From Acidobacteria bacterium UBA2990 (GTDB lineage Bacteria > Acidobacteriota > Vicinamibacteria > Vicinamibacterales > UBA8438): a stretch of DNA of 64,000 nt. Within the stretch, counting starts at the first letter, position 1; each line of letters opens with the position of its first letter. The stretch is taken from positions 365,385 to 429,384 of the forward strand of contig DEAE01000024.1 of assembly GCA_002347025.1 (NCBI GenBank). The letters run 5' to 3'. Made by a program: the position numbers and the translations under genes. Shown one piece after another: positions 9,818 through 17,339 of the stretch. The notes under the pieces are model-generated. The model saw only the letters and a program-made list of their open reading frames with translations, had not been told where the DNA came from and did not search any database.

Positions 9818-11035
9818 ATGTTTCTGACTCGTCACTTCCATTACCGCCTCGTTGCATTGGTGTTTATAGGCTTGGCTGTTTGGCCGGTTCAGTCTGTGGT
9901 CGCTCAGGTCAGGCCAGCGATGCCAGGAAGCACTTCGGTATTCCGTTTGACAGAGCCGCGTATTACTCCATTGTCCGAGAGTGAGTGGACTGACGAACAC
10001 CGGCTACGTGTAGACCGATGGTCGCCTGAGATTCGTATCGGTAACGCGTTTCGCACGTTGCTGCATGTGCCAGAGTTGATCGATGCTGTGATGCCGTTTC
10101 TTACCTATACCGCGAATGAGTCGACGCTTCCTGCCCGAGATCGGGAGTTGCTGATCTTGCGAACTGCTTGGTTGACCCAAAGCAGTTATCTCTGGGCCGA
10201 TCATGTGCCGACCGGAAAAACTGCGGGCTTGACGGTTGAGGAGATGCGCCGTGTCGCGGTTGGTTCTGCAGCGGCTGGGTGGACTGAGCTTGAGGCAACC
10301 CTTCTTAGGTTGGCTGATGAATTGTTCCGCAATTCGTCCGTCCGAGATTCGACTTGGTCAACCCTTGAATTGCACTATGACCTTTTTAATTTGATCGATG
10401 CTGTGATGACAGTAAACGAAACGACCTTGCTGTCGATGCTTTTTAATTCGTTCGGCGTGCAACCAGATGACAGTGCGTTAGCAAGATTTCCAGATGATAT
10501 TCCTTACGGACTTGAGGTTCCGGAACCGGAGCCACCGCTGCGAGAGCCTAGGGTCGCTCCTCTTGAGGGGCCTGGCATTCGCGTTGGGCGTACTTTTGCC
10601 CGCCACCCGAAGATGGCGACGGCCCGGAGTGGCCAGTCTGGGTATGTCAATAGAGTTTCCCCTTTGACCCCGTATGCTCGTGAACTTCTTATCCTTCGGA
10701 TTGGCTGGAATTGTCAGGCCGTCTATGAATGGGCAAAACATGTAGGCAGTGTCGGTCGTGCCCGAGATCATGGTCTTGCACCAGAACGTATCGCACGTGG
10801 GCAAAACGCCGGATGGAACCTCTTCGACCAAGCGCATCTTCGTGCTGCTGATGAGATTTACCGCGATGGAATTATTTCGACCGACACGTGGGCCTTGCTC
10901 GCTGATCGATACAACATCCGGGAAATGATCAGCGTAGTAATGACCGTAGCAAATTATCGTTTAGTTTCGATGGCGCTCAATGCTCTGGGCGTCCAACCGC
11001 AGGAGACAGACGAACTGTTTCCGGCTATCCAGTGA
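9818..11035 (+). CDS. Tandem carboxymuconolactone decarboxylase-like protein, secreted
   Basis: A 405-residue protein with a signal peptide (ALVFIGLAVWPVQSVVAQ). It contains two AhpD/CMD-type domains: domain 1 has FRTLLHVPELIDAVMPF and RDRELLILRTAWLTQSSYLWADHV, domain 2 has FARHPKMA and ARELLILRIGWNCQAVYEWAKHV. In AhpD the equivalent helix carries a CxxC pair. Here domain 1 has no Cys and domain 2 has only one, so peroxidase or disulfide chemistry of the AhpD kind is unlikely; gamma-carboxymuconolactone decarboxylase-like members also lack the pair. It starts a probable operon with the SMP-30 protein 22 bases downstream and the PQQ dehydrogenase after that. Confidence 0.88.
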   Translation: MFLTRHFHYRLVALVFIGLAVWPVQSVVAQVRPAMPGSTSVFRLTEPRITPLSESEWTDEHRLRVDRWSPEIRIGNAFRTLLHVPELIDAVMPFLTYTANESTLPARDRELLILRTAWLTQSSYLWADHVPTGKTAGLTVEEMRRVAVGSAAAGWTELEATLLRLADELFRNSSVRDSTWSTLELHYDLFNLIDAVMTVNETTLLSMLFNSFGVQPDDSALARFPDDIPYGLEVPEPEPPLREPRVAPLEGPGIRVGRTFARHPKMATARSGQSGYVNRVSPLTPYARELLILRIGWNCQAVYEWAKHVGSVGRARDHGLAPERIARGQNAGWNLFDQAHLRAADEIYRDGIISTDTWALLADRYNIREMISVVMTVANYRLVSMALNALGVQPQETDELFPAIQ

Positions 11036-11057
11036 TGACTCATTTAATGAGGTGACC

Positions 11058-12113
11058 ATGAGCTCCCGTATTTTGAACCGCCGAGATTTTCTGACTACGA
11101 CCGTTGCAGTTGGTGCTGGATCCCATGTTCTGGCATTACAGCAATCGCCTGATATTCCTCCATATAAGTCTCGCGACTGGTCTGGTGATACCCCGACCCG
11201 ATATCCGGATCCAGACATCATTGCATTAGATCAGCGTTTTCGTCGGTATGTGCTGTTCAACACCCCAATCCGGCGCCACTACACCGGGACATTGTGGGCA
11301 GAAGGTCCTGCATGGAACGGAGTCGGGCGTTACCTAGTCTGGAGTGACATCCCGAACAACCGTCAAATGCGGTGGATTGAGGATGATGGTCGAGTGACGG
11401 TCTTCCGTAGCCCGTCAGGCAACAGTAACGGCAATTCATTCGATCACGAGGGTCGTCAGCTGTCGTGCGAACATGGGGGGCGTCGGGTGGTGCGCTATGA
11501 GCAATCTGGGGCAGTAACCGTTATTGCCGACCGTTATGATGGGAAGCCGTTGAACTCACCCAACGACGTTGTTGTCCATCCGGACCGGAGTATCTGGTTT
11601 ACCGATCCCCCATATGGTATTCGGGGGTACTACGAGGGATCCCAGGCGGAGTCCGAATTGCCGCTTGCTGTCTACCGTGTTGATGGCCAGACGGGTCAAA
11701 TTGCGATGGTTACCGATGATATAGGGGCACCAAACGGTATTTGTTTTTCCCCAAACTATGATCGGCTCTATGTCGCAGATACCGGGAGTGGACGAGACAT
11801 ACGAGTCTGGGATGTTGATGGAGTGACTCTGCGAAATGGCCGCAGGCATGCTCAGCTGACGATGTTAGAGGATCCCACTACCATTTCAGGTGCCGACGGG
11901 ATGCGTTGCGACGTGGATGGCAATATTTGGGCTGGTGCTCGTCCTGGCGTGCAGGTTGTGGCTCCTGACGGTGAGACGATTGGTGTCATTCGGTTGCCAG
12001 AGGTGTGCGCCAATGTTTGTTTCGGTGGAGCTAAACGAAATCGTTTGTTTATGACTGCTAGCCAGTCGCTCTATTCGGTTTATGTCGGGGTTCAAGGGGC
12101 TGGGATTGCATAA
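11058..12113 (+). CDS. SMP-30/gluconolactonase-family protein, Tat-exported
   Basis: A six-bladed beta-propeller lactonase-like protein of about 351 residues. I chose the ATG at 11058, preceded by AATGAGGTG, because it begins directly with a twin-arginine signal (NRRDFLTTTVAVGAG); the upstream in-frame ATG at 10980 lies inside the previous gene. Metal-site and blade motifs are clear: LWAEGPAW, YLVWSDIPNNRQMRW, NSPNDVVVHPDRSIWFTDP, GAPNGICFSPNYDRLYVADTG and DGMRCDVDGNIWAG. These supply the Glu, Asn, Asn and Asp ligands of the SMP-30 divalent cation. It probably hydrolyses a sugar lactone in the periplasm, consistent with a PQQ dehydrogenase (a potential lactone producer) immediately downstream. 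Confidence 0.9.
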   Translation: MSSRILNRRDFLTTTVAVGAGSHVLALQQSPDIPPYKSRDWSGDTPTRYPDPDIIALDQRFRRYVLFNTPIRRHYTGTLWAEGPAWNGVGRYLVWSDIPNNRQMRWIEDDGRVTVFRSPSGNSNGNSFDHEGRQLSCEHGGRRVVRYEQSGAVTVIADRYDGKPLNSPNDVVVHPDRSIWFTDPPYGIRGYYEGSQAESELPLAVYRVDGQTGQIAMVTDDIGAPNGICFSPNYDRLYVADTGSGRDIRVWDVDGVTLRNGRRHAQLTMLEDPTTISGADGMRCDVDGNIWAGARPGVQVVAPDGETIGVIRLPEVCANVCFGGAKRNRLFMTASQSLYSVYVGVQGAGIA

Positions 12114-12190
12114 GTTAGGTGTACGACTGGTGGGAGGAGTTAGGCCTGACAGGCCGTTTACGGCGGGCTGAGGTGAATCAGGAGGTTACA

Positions 12191-13894
12191 GTGAGATTGC
12201 GTATTTGGTTTAAAGCGCTCGTTTTTTTAGCCGTTCTTGGGACTGGAATTTATGGGCGCGCCCAGGTGACCGATTTTGTTCCTGTCACCGACACTATCTT
12301 ACAAAACCCGGATCCAGCAGACTGGTTAAGTTGGCGGCGTACCCTTGATGGCTGGGGATTCAGTCCCCTCGAGAGCATTGATCGTGACAATGTTGATGAG
12401 CTGCGGCTTGTCTGGGCATGGGGGCTGGAACCTGGGGTGTCCCAGACCACACCTATGGTCTACGGCGGGGTCATGTTTATTGCAAATCCCGGAAACGTAG
12501 TACAGGCCCTTGATGCAGCCACTGGCGATTTCATTTGGGAGTATCGCCGAGAAATGGAAGAGGCGAGGCGGCCAGCAGCACAGATGCGCAGCCTGGCGAT
12601 TTACGAGGACATCGTGATTCTCAATACGGTGGATGCCCATGTAGTGGGACTCGATGCTCGTACGGGGCAAGTTCGGTGGGATACCCCAGTGGCTCCACCG
12701 GGGCAAGAGGGCTATGGATTCTCGAGTGGCCCTGTTATTGCGGGTGGGGTCATTGTGGCAGGTTTGCGGGGCTGCGAGCGATTTCGTGAAGACACCTGCT
12801 ATATCGTGGGTGTTGATGGGCAGAGTGGCCAGGTGCTCTGGAGAACATCGACCATCGCTAGGCCCGGTGAGCGAGGAGGCGACACCTGGGGTGACCTTCC
12901 GTTGCTAATGCGAGCGGGGAGCGACGCTTGGATACCTGGTAGTTATGATCCAGTCACTGGACTGGTTTACTACGGAACCGCACAGGCTAAGCCGTGGTCT
13001 AGGGATGCGCGTGGCACAGACGGGGATGCGCTCTACAGCAATTCAACGCTCGCACTGGACCCAGCTACGGGGGAGATGCAGTGGTACTTTCAGCATGTTC
13101 CGGGCGATAGCCACGATATGGACGAGACCTTTGAGCGGATCCTGATTGATTATGATGGGAAACAGTCAGTCTTTAGTATGGGGAAACTGGCCATTCTCTG
13201 GGAATTAGACCGAGCGTCCGGTTCATTCACCAATGCGGTTGATCTGGGTTATCAGAACATCCTCGACGTCGACTCGCAGACCGGGGCTGTAAGTTATCGA
13301 GACGGCATGGTCTCTGGGATCGGTGAAGAGCTTTATTTTTGCCCGAGCACCGGGGGGTTCAAGAGTCTTCGGGCGATGGCTTATCATCCTGATACAACCG
13401 CGCTGTATATACCGCTTAACCTTAATTGTGAGACGGCAGCATTTGGTCCAGTAGAGCGACGTTTGGGAGGCGGCGGCACAGGAGGTGTCCGTGGTCGACT
13501 CAATCATTTTCATCCTGATTCGCCCGAGCAACTCGGGGAATTCCAGGCGCTGGATATTCGGACCGGTGAGACCATTTGGAAGCAACGTCGCCGGGCTCCC
13601 TACAACACGGCAGCCTTGACTACAGCCGGTGGGCTTGTATTTGTTGGTGATTGGGATAGGTATGTGTTTGCCTATGACGTAGAAACTGGTGACCAGCTTT
13701 GGCAGAGTCGGCTATCGACGATGTCGAATGGTTATCCGATCACCTATGCGGTCGATGGAACGCAGTATGTTGCTTTTGGTGCCGGTGGACCGCTTGGCGG
13801 TTCAAGTTGGACGAGTATACTTCCCGGTGATCTGCTGAGAGACATGCACAACCCCAGAGCTGGAAACGGATTATTCGTGTTTGCCTTGCCATAA
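12191..13894 (+). CDS. PQQ-dependent dehydrogenase-like quinoprotein, periplasmic
   Basis: An eight-bladed PQQ propeller, about 567 residues from the GTG at 12191. That start is favoured because AGGAGG (12180-12185) sits five bases upstream and a hydrophobic signal (FKALVFLAVLGTGIYGRAQ) follows at once. Motifs include WLSWRRTLDGWGFSPLESID, NVDELRLVWAWGLEPG, repeated LDAATGDFIWEY / LDARTGQVRWDT / LDPATGEMQWYF blade ends, YYGTAQAKPW, and C-terminal LTTAGGLVFVGDWDRYVFAYD. No CxxCH is present, so electrons would have to go to a separate cytochrome. The vicinal CC pair of methanol dehydrogenase is absent. Substrate unknown; an alcohol or sugar is plausible. Last gene of the CMD/SMP-30 run. Confidence 0.9.
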   Translation: MRLRIWFKALVFLAVLGTGIYGRAQVTDFVPVTDTILQNPDPADWLSWRRTLDGWGFSPLESIDRDNVDELRLVWAWGLEPGVSQTTPMVYGGVMFIANPGNVVQALDAATGDFIWEYRREMEEARRPAAQMRSLAIYEDIVILNTVDAHVVGLDARTGQVRWDTPVAPPGQEGYGFSSGPVIAGGVIVAGLRGCERFREDTCYIVGVDGQSGQVLWRTSTIARPGERGGDTWGDLPLLMRAGSDAWIPGSYDPVTGLVYYGTAQAKPWSRDARGTDGDALYSNSTLALDPATGEMQWYFQHVPGDSHDMDETFERILIDYDGKQSVFSMGKLAILWELDRASGSFTNAVDLGYQNILDVDSQTGAVSYRDGMVSGIGEELYFCPSTGGFKSLRAMAYHPDTTALYIPLNLNCETAAFGPVERRLGGGGTGGVRGRLNHFHPDSPEQLGEFQALDIRTGETIWKQRRRAPYNTAALTTAGGLVFVGDWDRYVFAYDVETGDQLWQSRLSTMSNGYPITYAVDGTQYVAFGAGGPLGGSSWTSILPGDLLRDMHNPRAGNGLFVFALP

Positions 13895-13991
13895 AGTGGT
13901 TTGGGGTCTCACTTCTTAGGGCTTTAACTAGATGTGTGGTTAGGTATTTCACGGTCTTCCGGTTACCGGTGTGAACCCGCGGAAGGTGATG

Positions 13992-14450
13992 ATGACTAAT
14001 CTAACAGTCCGCCCTGCGACACAGAGCGACCTCGGCACGATTGTTGATTTCAATGCCCGGCTCGCTCTGGAAACCGAAGGCCTCTTGATTGATCGAGAGA
14101 TTCTAGAGCAGGGCGTTGGGGCACTGCTTGCCGATGGGAGCAGAGGTTGCTACAACATGGCGTCTAGCGAAGGGCGACCTGTGGGTCAAATGATGCACAC
14201 TCGTGAGTGGAGCGACTGGCGCAACGGGTACATCTGGTGGCTCCAGAGTGTGTATGTAGACCCTGACCATCGGCAATGTGGAGTGTTCAGAGCTCTTTAT
14301 GATCACCTGCTTAAGCTGGCAAAGGCCGATCCAGATGTTGTGGGCCTTCGCCTCTATGTTGCTGAAGGGAATCAGTCGGCTCAGTTGACCTACGAGCGCT
14401 TAGGGATGACGCGGCCTGGCTATTTGGTAATGCAATATTTGGTCACCTAG
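13992..14450 (+). CDS. GNAT-family N-acetyltransferase
   Basis: About 152 residues, cytoplasmic. Start chosen at 13992 (MTNLTVRPAT) because GGAAGG at 13981-13986 is correctly spaced for it, whereas the GTG at 13971 and ATG at 13989 are too far or too close. The beginning LTVRPATQSDLGTIVDFN, the central YIWWLQSVYVDPDHRQCGVFRALYDHLL (acetyl-CoA pyrophosphate loop with RxxGVFRAL) and the end RLYVAEGNQSAQLTYERLGM make a complete GNAT fold. The acceptor substrate cannot be inferred. It stands alone and converges with the transporter gene that follows. Confidence 0.88.
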   Translation: MTNLTVRPATQSDLGTIVDFNARLALETEGLLIDREILEQGVGALLADGSRGCYNMASSEGRPVGQMMHTREWSDWRNGYIWWLQSVYVDPDHRQCGVFRALYDHLLKLAKADPDVVGLRLYVAEGNQSAQLTYERLGMTRPGYLVMQYLVT

Positions 14451-14521
14451 AGATGTGAAAATCTGTTTCACTAAATTAAGCTCGAGCTCTCTGGTATTTC
14501 TCCGGTCTAACCATTTCGGGT

Positions 14522-15940
14522 TCAGTTCCGGACAATCTGATGCTTGACCGGTTGTTGACGGGCTCTTGTTACGGGTGCGGTCAGATAGAGATTGGCTATG
14601 AGTCGACCAAGGAGGACAGCGGTTGAAGCTGCTACCGCACCGGACCACGAAAAGGTTTTGATGGTAACCATCAGTAAGACAGCTACGGTTCCAATTTCAA
14701 GGCTGGAGGCCCAGGTAACGGGTGTCGTTAGGCGGGCGTGAACGAGGATGGCTCGTTGGAACGACATCCAAACTGACCAGGCAGGGAATAAGACTAGAAT
14801 TTGGGCGGGAAGCACAGCGAACTTGGCAAGATGGGGCGGTAACCCAGATATATCTTGGAACCAGAAAGTGGCTAGTGGTGTGCACACAATGAGACCGAGT
14901 CCACCAGCCGTGCCTGTTGCTAGTGCGTACCCGAAGTTACGAAGTTGTCGGTAATGTTCCCAGTTGTTTCCTACCAAGGCGATAGCCACCTCTTGATAGG
15001 AAAGCCCAGCGGCTCTGAAAATAAAGGTTAATCCATGGATAACTGGGAGCACGGCAAGTGACTGCAGGGGGTCTCGGCTCTGTGCCATGAAGAAGGTGAC
15101 GGTGGGTTGAATGGCCATCGCCAGTACGGACGTCAGTGCTAAGGGAAAGTAGAACCGTCTGATTGCTGGTTGTGTTACGAGGAGTGGGTCAGTAGTGAGT
15201 GACCCTTCGCCATTGAGTTGAGCGACCAGTTGTTTGGTCATTATCCGGCTCGATGCTGCTTCCACGATGACTCCGATAGCGAGCGCGGTGGCTCCGACAT
15301 AAATTCCTGAAATGTTTGGTACCTGTGCGAGTGCCGCCGCTGTTGCTGTCATGGTGGCTAGTCGGAGTGCAGTACCGTAAACCACACGCCTGGTCATGCC
15401 GTGACGTATTAAGAGGCCTTGTCTGAATCGGCGATAGCCTATGGCGATTGGCCAGGGAAGCATGATGGTCAATCCATGGTGAGCTAAACGAGACACTTCA
15501 GAAGGTAAGCCCATGAGATCGCTTGCGATCCATTGAAAGATAGGTGGAATCACAGCGACCAGTTGGACGAGTGTTAGGGTAGCTCCAAGTTTGTAAGTAA
15601 AGCGACGGAGGGCGAGATAGCTCGTGAAATCTTTGACCAAAGTGGTCGAAGCGGCCAGTAGCATGATGACTGGTGCTTCGATGATGATGGCGAATGCGAA
15701 AGCAATTCCAAATGCCGCTAGATTCTCCGTGGGGCGGTCAAGCCTGGCAATGATTGCCGCCAGATAAGGGCCTTCCAAGGCCATCATGAGCCAGGTGCCG
15801 GCAAGTGGCATCCAGAATTTTGTAATTTGCCCGAACGAGAGCGAAGGAGCTTGCATATTGGATAAATGTAGTACTGGTGTGTTGTCCGAGGACGAACTGG
15901 GTGCCAAGTTGTGCTCGCTGAGGCTACAGCATCGAGCCAT
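14522..15940 (-). CDS. ANKH-like / MATE-superfamily membrane transporter
   Basis: A polytopic membrane protein of up to 472 residues with about 12 hydrophobic segments. The text FWMPLAGTWLMMALEGPYLAA, NLAAFGIAFAFAIIIEAPVI and the following basic stretch GYRRFRQGLLIRHG resemble the prokaryotic relatives of the progressive ankylosis protein (ANKH), a distant MATE-like family. Animal ANKH is linked to export of ATP, pyrophosphate or citrate; the bacterial substrate is unknown. The ORF starts at 15940, but the first 28 residues are polar and lack a good ribosome-binding site, so the ATG at 15856 (MQAPSLSFGQ) is a serious alternative. A general MATE or polysaccharide flippase is the other possible reading. 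Confidence 0.75.
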   Translation of the reverse strand: MARCCSLSEHNLAPSSSSDNTPVLHLSNMQAPSLSFGQITKFWMPLAGTWLMMALEGPYLAAIIARLDRPTENLAAFGIAFAFAIIIEAPVIMLLAASTTLVKDFTSYLALRRFTYKLGATLTLVQLVAVIPPIFQWIASDLMGLPSEVSRLAHHGLTIMLPWPIAIGYRRFRQGLLIRHGMTRRVVYGTALRLATMTATAAALAQVPNISGIYVGATALAIGVIVEAASSRIMTKQLVAQLNGEGSLTTDPLLVTQPAIRRFYFPLALTSVLAMAIQPTVTFFMAQSRDPLQSLAVLPVIHGLTFIFRAAGLSYQEVAIALVGNNWEHYRQLRNFGYALATGTAGGLGLIVCTPLATFWFQDISGLPPHLAKFAVLPAQILVLFPAWSVWMSFQRAILVHARLTTPVTWASSLEIGTVAVLLMVTIKTFSWSGAVAASTAVLLGRLIANLYLTAPVTRARQQPVKHQIVRN

Positions 15941-16147
15941 AGTTTGAGTTTCAGGGGATTCTCGGTATACCCACGGTTACCCCTGCGGCATCAATGCAAA
16001 TCCGTGGAATGTTGGCTTAGCGCTTACGAGTCCTCTCGGCGGCTGAATTGAGTTCCGTCTTGTGTCGGTTGCTGTGGCTTGTCGCATTCGTCCGGCTGGC
16101 TGGTACTAGAGCGCAAGTTAGATTCGAGTTTAAAACACAGGCAAAAT

Positions 16148-16645
16148 TCACGGCTCTGTTACTTTTGAGTCCTGGTCAGGTTCTTGGTGTTCCAGGCTTT
16201 GCTCGCTCTGTAAACGAACCTTGTTTAGGTCTTCGATCTTGAGACGGGCTTTGCGGATTGAAACGGCGTTGTTGACTTCTTGGTTCTTGAGTCTCATTTT
16301 CAGCATATGCTGCGTTTTGCTGGCTTCCAGCTCAAGACGTGCGAGGTTTAGTTGGCTTCCACACTCTCTCAGTGCCAACTGGAGTCGGTGGTTGGCGACA
16401 CGGGTCACTGTCCAGCCTATCAGGGTTGCTGTGACAAATCCGATCATCGTGATGGCCGCAAGAATCTCGAGCATCGCAGGAAGTTGTGGCACCGATTTTG
16501 GAAGGTTCGACTGAAAATAGAGTCCGACCAAAGACCAACCGCAAGGAACACTAAAAAGAAATAGAGCGCTCCTGACTCGACGTAAGCTTCTCCGAAGATC
16601 CTTCGTAATATTTCGATCAAGATTCGAAGTAATCAAGGCATTCAT
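16148..16645 (-). CDS. Two-TM coiled-coil protein, second of a paralogous pair
   Basis: A 165-residue protein with no family I recognise. Residues about 25-50 and 60-85 are hydrophobic segments (ALFLFSVPCGWSLVGLYFQ; AAITMIGFVTATLIGWTV). The rest is a long Leu/Gln/Glu/Lys/Arg helix with coiled-coil spacing, and the C-terminus is acidic. Its ATG overlaps the stop of the preceding gene (16642-17004) as ATGA, so translation is probably coupled. The two proteins align end to end in plan (R..R.AL.FF.VPC..SL.GL, hairpin, then R....L...L...RLE.E..K....M). The layout suggests a membrane-anchored helical rod with a cytoplasmic coiled coil. Confidence 0.7.
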   Translation of the reverse strand: MNALITSNLDRNITKDLRRSLRRVRSALFLFSVPCGWSLVGLYFQSNLPKSVPQLPAMLEILAAITMIGFVTATLIGWTVTRVANHRLQLALRECGSQLNLARLELEASKTQHMLKMRLKNQEVNNAVSIRKARLKIEDLNKVRLQSEQSLEHQEPDQDSKVTEP

Positions 16646-17004
16646 TCTGGTAGCTGGGCTTGTTCAGTTTCGAGTTCCTGTTCGTTGAGCTTTGATTCCA
16701 TTGAGTGTCGTTTTTCTTCTATTTCGAATTCCAACCTGATCTGGGCGAGTTCTTTAGTGAGTTCGGCCAGTCTGCGTTCCTGACGTCTAACTGCCCATCT
16801 ATCTGCCATCCAGGCGGTGACTACTGTCAGGAGCAACCCTGTGCCTGTAATGACTGAGGATAACCAGAGGATTTCGGTGTTGACTCTTAGTAGCTGAACG
16901 AAAGATGCCTGTAGCTGCAGTCCAGCCAGTGATACAGCGCAGGGTACGCCGAAAAAGACCAGTGCTGCACGGGTTACACGCATGCGCAGGTCTAGGGCAC
17001 TCAT
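16642..17004 (-). CDS. Two-TM coiled-coil protein, first of a paralogous pair
   Basis: A 120-residue protein of unknown family. Two hydrophobic segments (ALVFFGVPCAVSLAGLQL and LSSVITGTGLLLTVVTAW) are separated by a short loop and followed by a charged helix (RRQERRLAELTKELAQIRLE and onward) predicted to be coiled coil. It overlaps the next gene by four bases (ATGA). Similarity to that gene in both TM segments and the start of the helix indicates a tandem duplication followed by lengthening of the tail in the second copy. The pair could form a hetero-oligomer. Nothing in the neighbours (ANKH-like transporter on one side, DUF1592 cassette on the other) fixes its role. Confidence 0.7.
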   Translation of the reverse strand: MSALDLRMRVTRAALVFFGVPCAVSLAGLQLQASFVQLLRVNTEILWLSSVITGTGLLLTVVTAWMADRWAVRRQERRLAELTKELAQIRLEFEIEEKRHSMESKLNEQELETEQAQLPE

Positions 17005-17339
17005 GACAGGTGGTTCGCAGTCGAGAAGTCGGGTTTCGACTCAGGTGATGATAACGATCCTACTCCTGAACGCTACCGCGAAGATTACGATGAGTCAATG
17101 GTTTGTGCGCGTGGGGTTTTCCAGCATAGCTCGAGAGCCAATTTTGGCACCTAAGTGGCAGTTCTAGACCTAGGCTGCAAGATGAGGAAATCGGCTGTAC
17201 TGCGGGAATAATTCTCTCCTAATGTGCGTATGCTGCTGTCACCGTTGTGTTCAACTGTGCTGGCCGTTCTTCAGTAATGGGTGTATAAGATGGCTGAGAG
17301 TAGTGGAAAAACCATACAGTCTGATTTGGGGGGATTCGT
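17005..17339. other. Intergenic stretch between divergent genes
   Basis: About 335 bases separate the divergent membrane coiled-coil pair and cassette 1. No gene with a start codon and ribosome-binding site is visible. A plus-strand frame ending at about 17154 encodes protein-like, charged text (DPTPERYREDYDESM) but has a stop just upstream and no start, so it is at most a decayed remnant. Promoters for both directions must lie here. A G-run (17328-17333) just before the ATG at 17340 probably serves as the ribosome-binding site of the DUF1592 gene. Confidence 0.4.

Noticed and set aside
17041..17154. Protein-like charged frame DPTPERYREDYDESM
   Set aside because: There is a stop shortly upstream and no start codon before the text; at most a remnant, so not listed as a gene.
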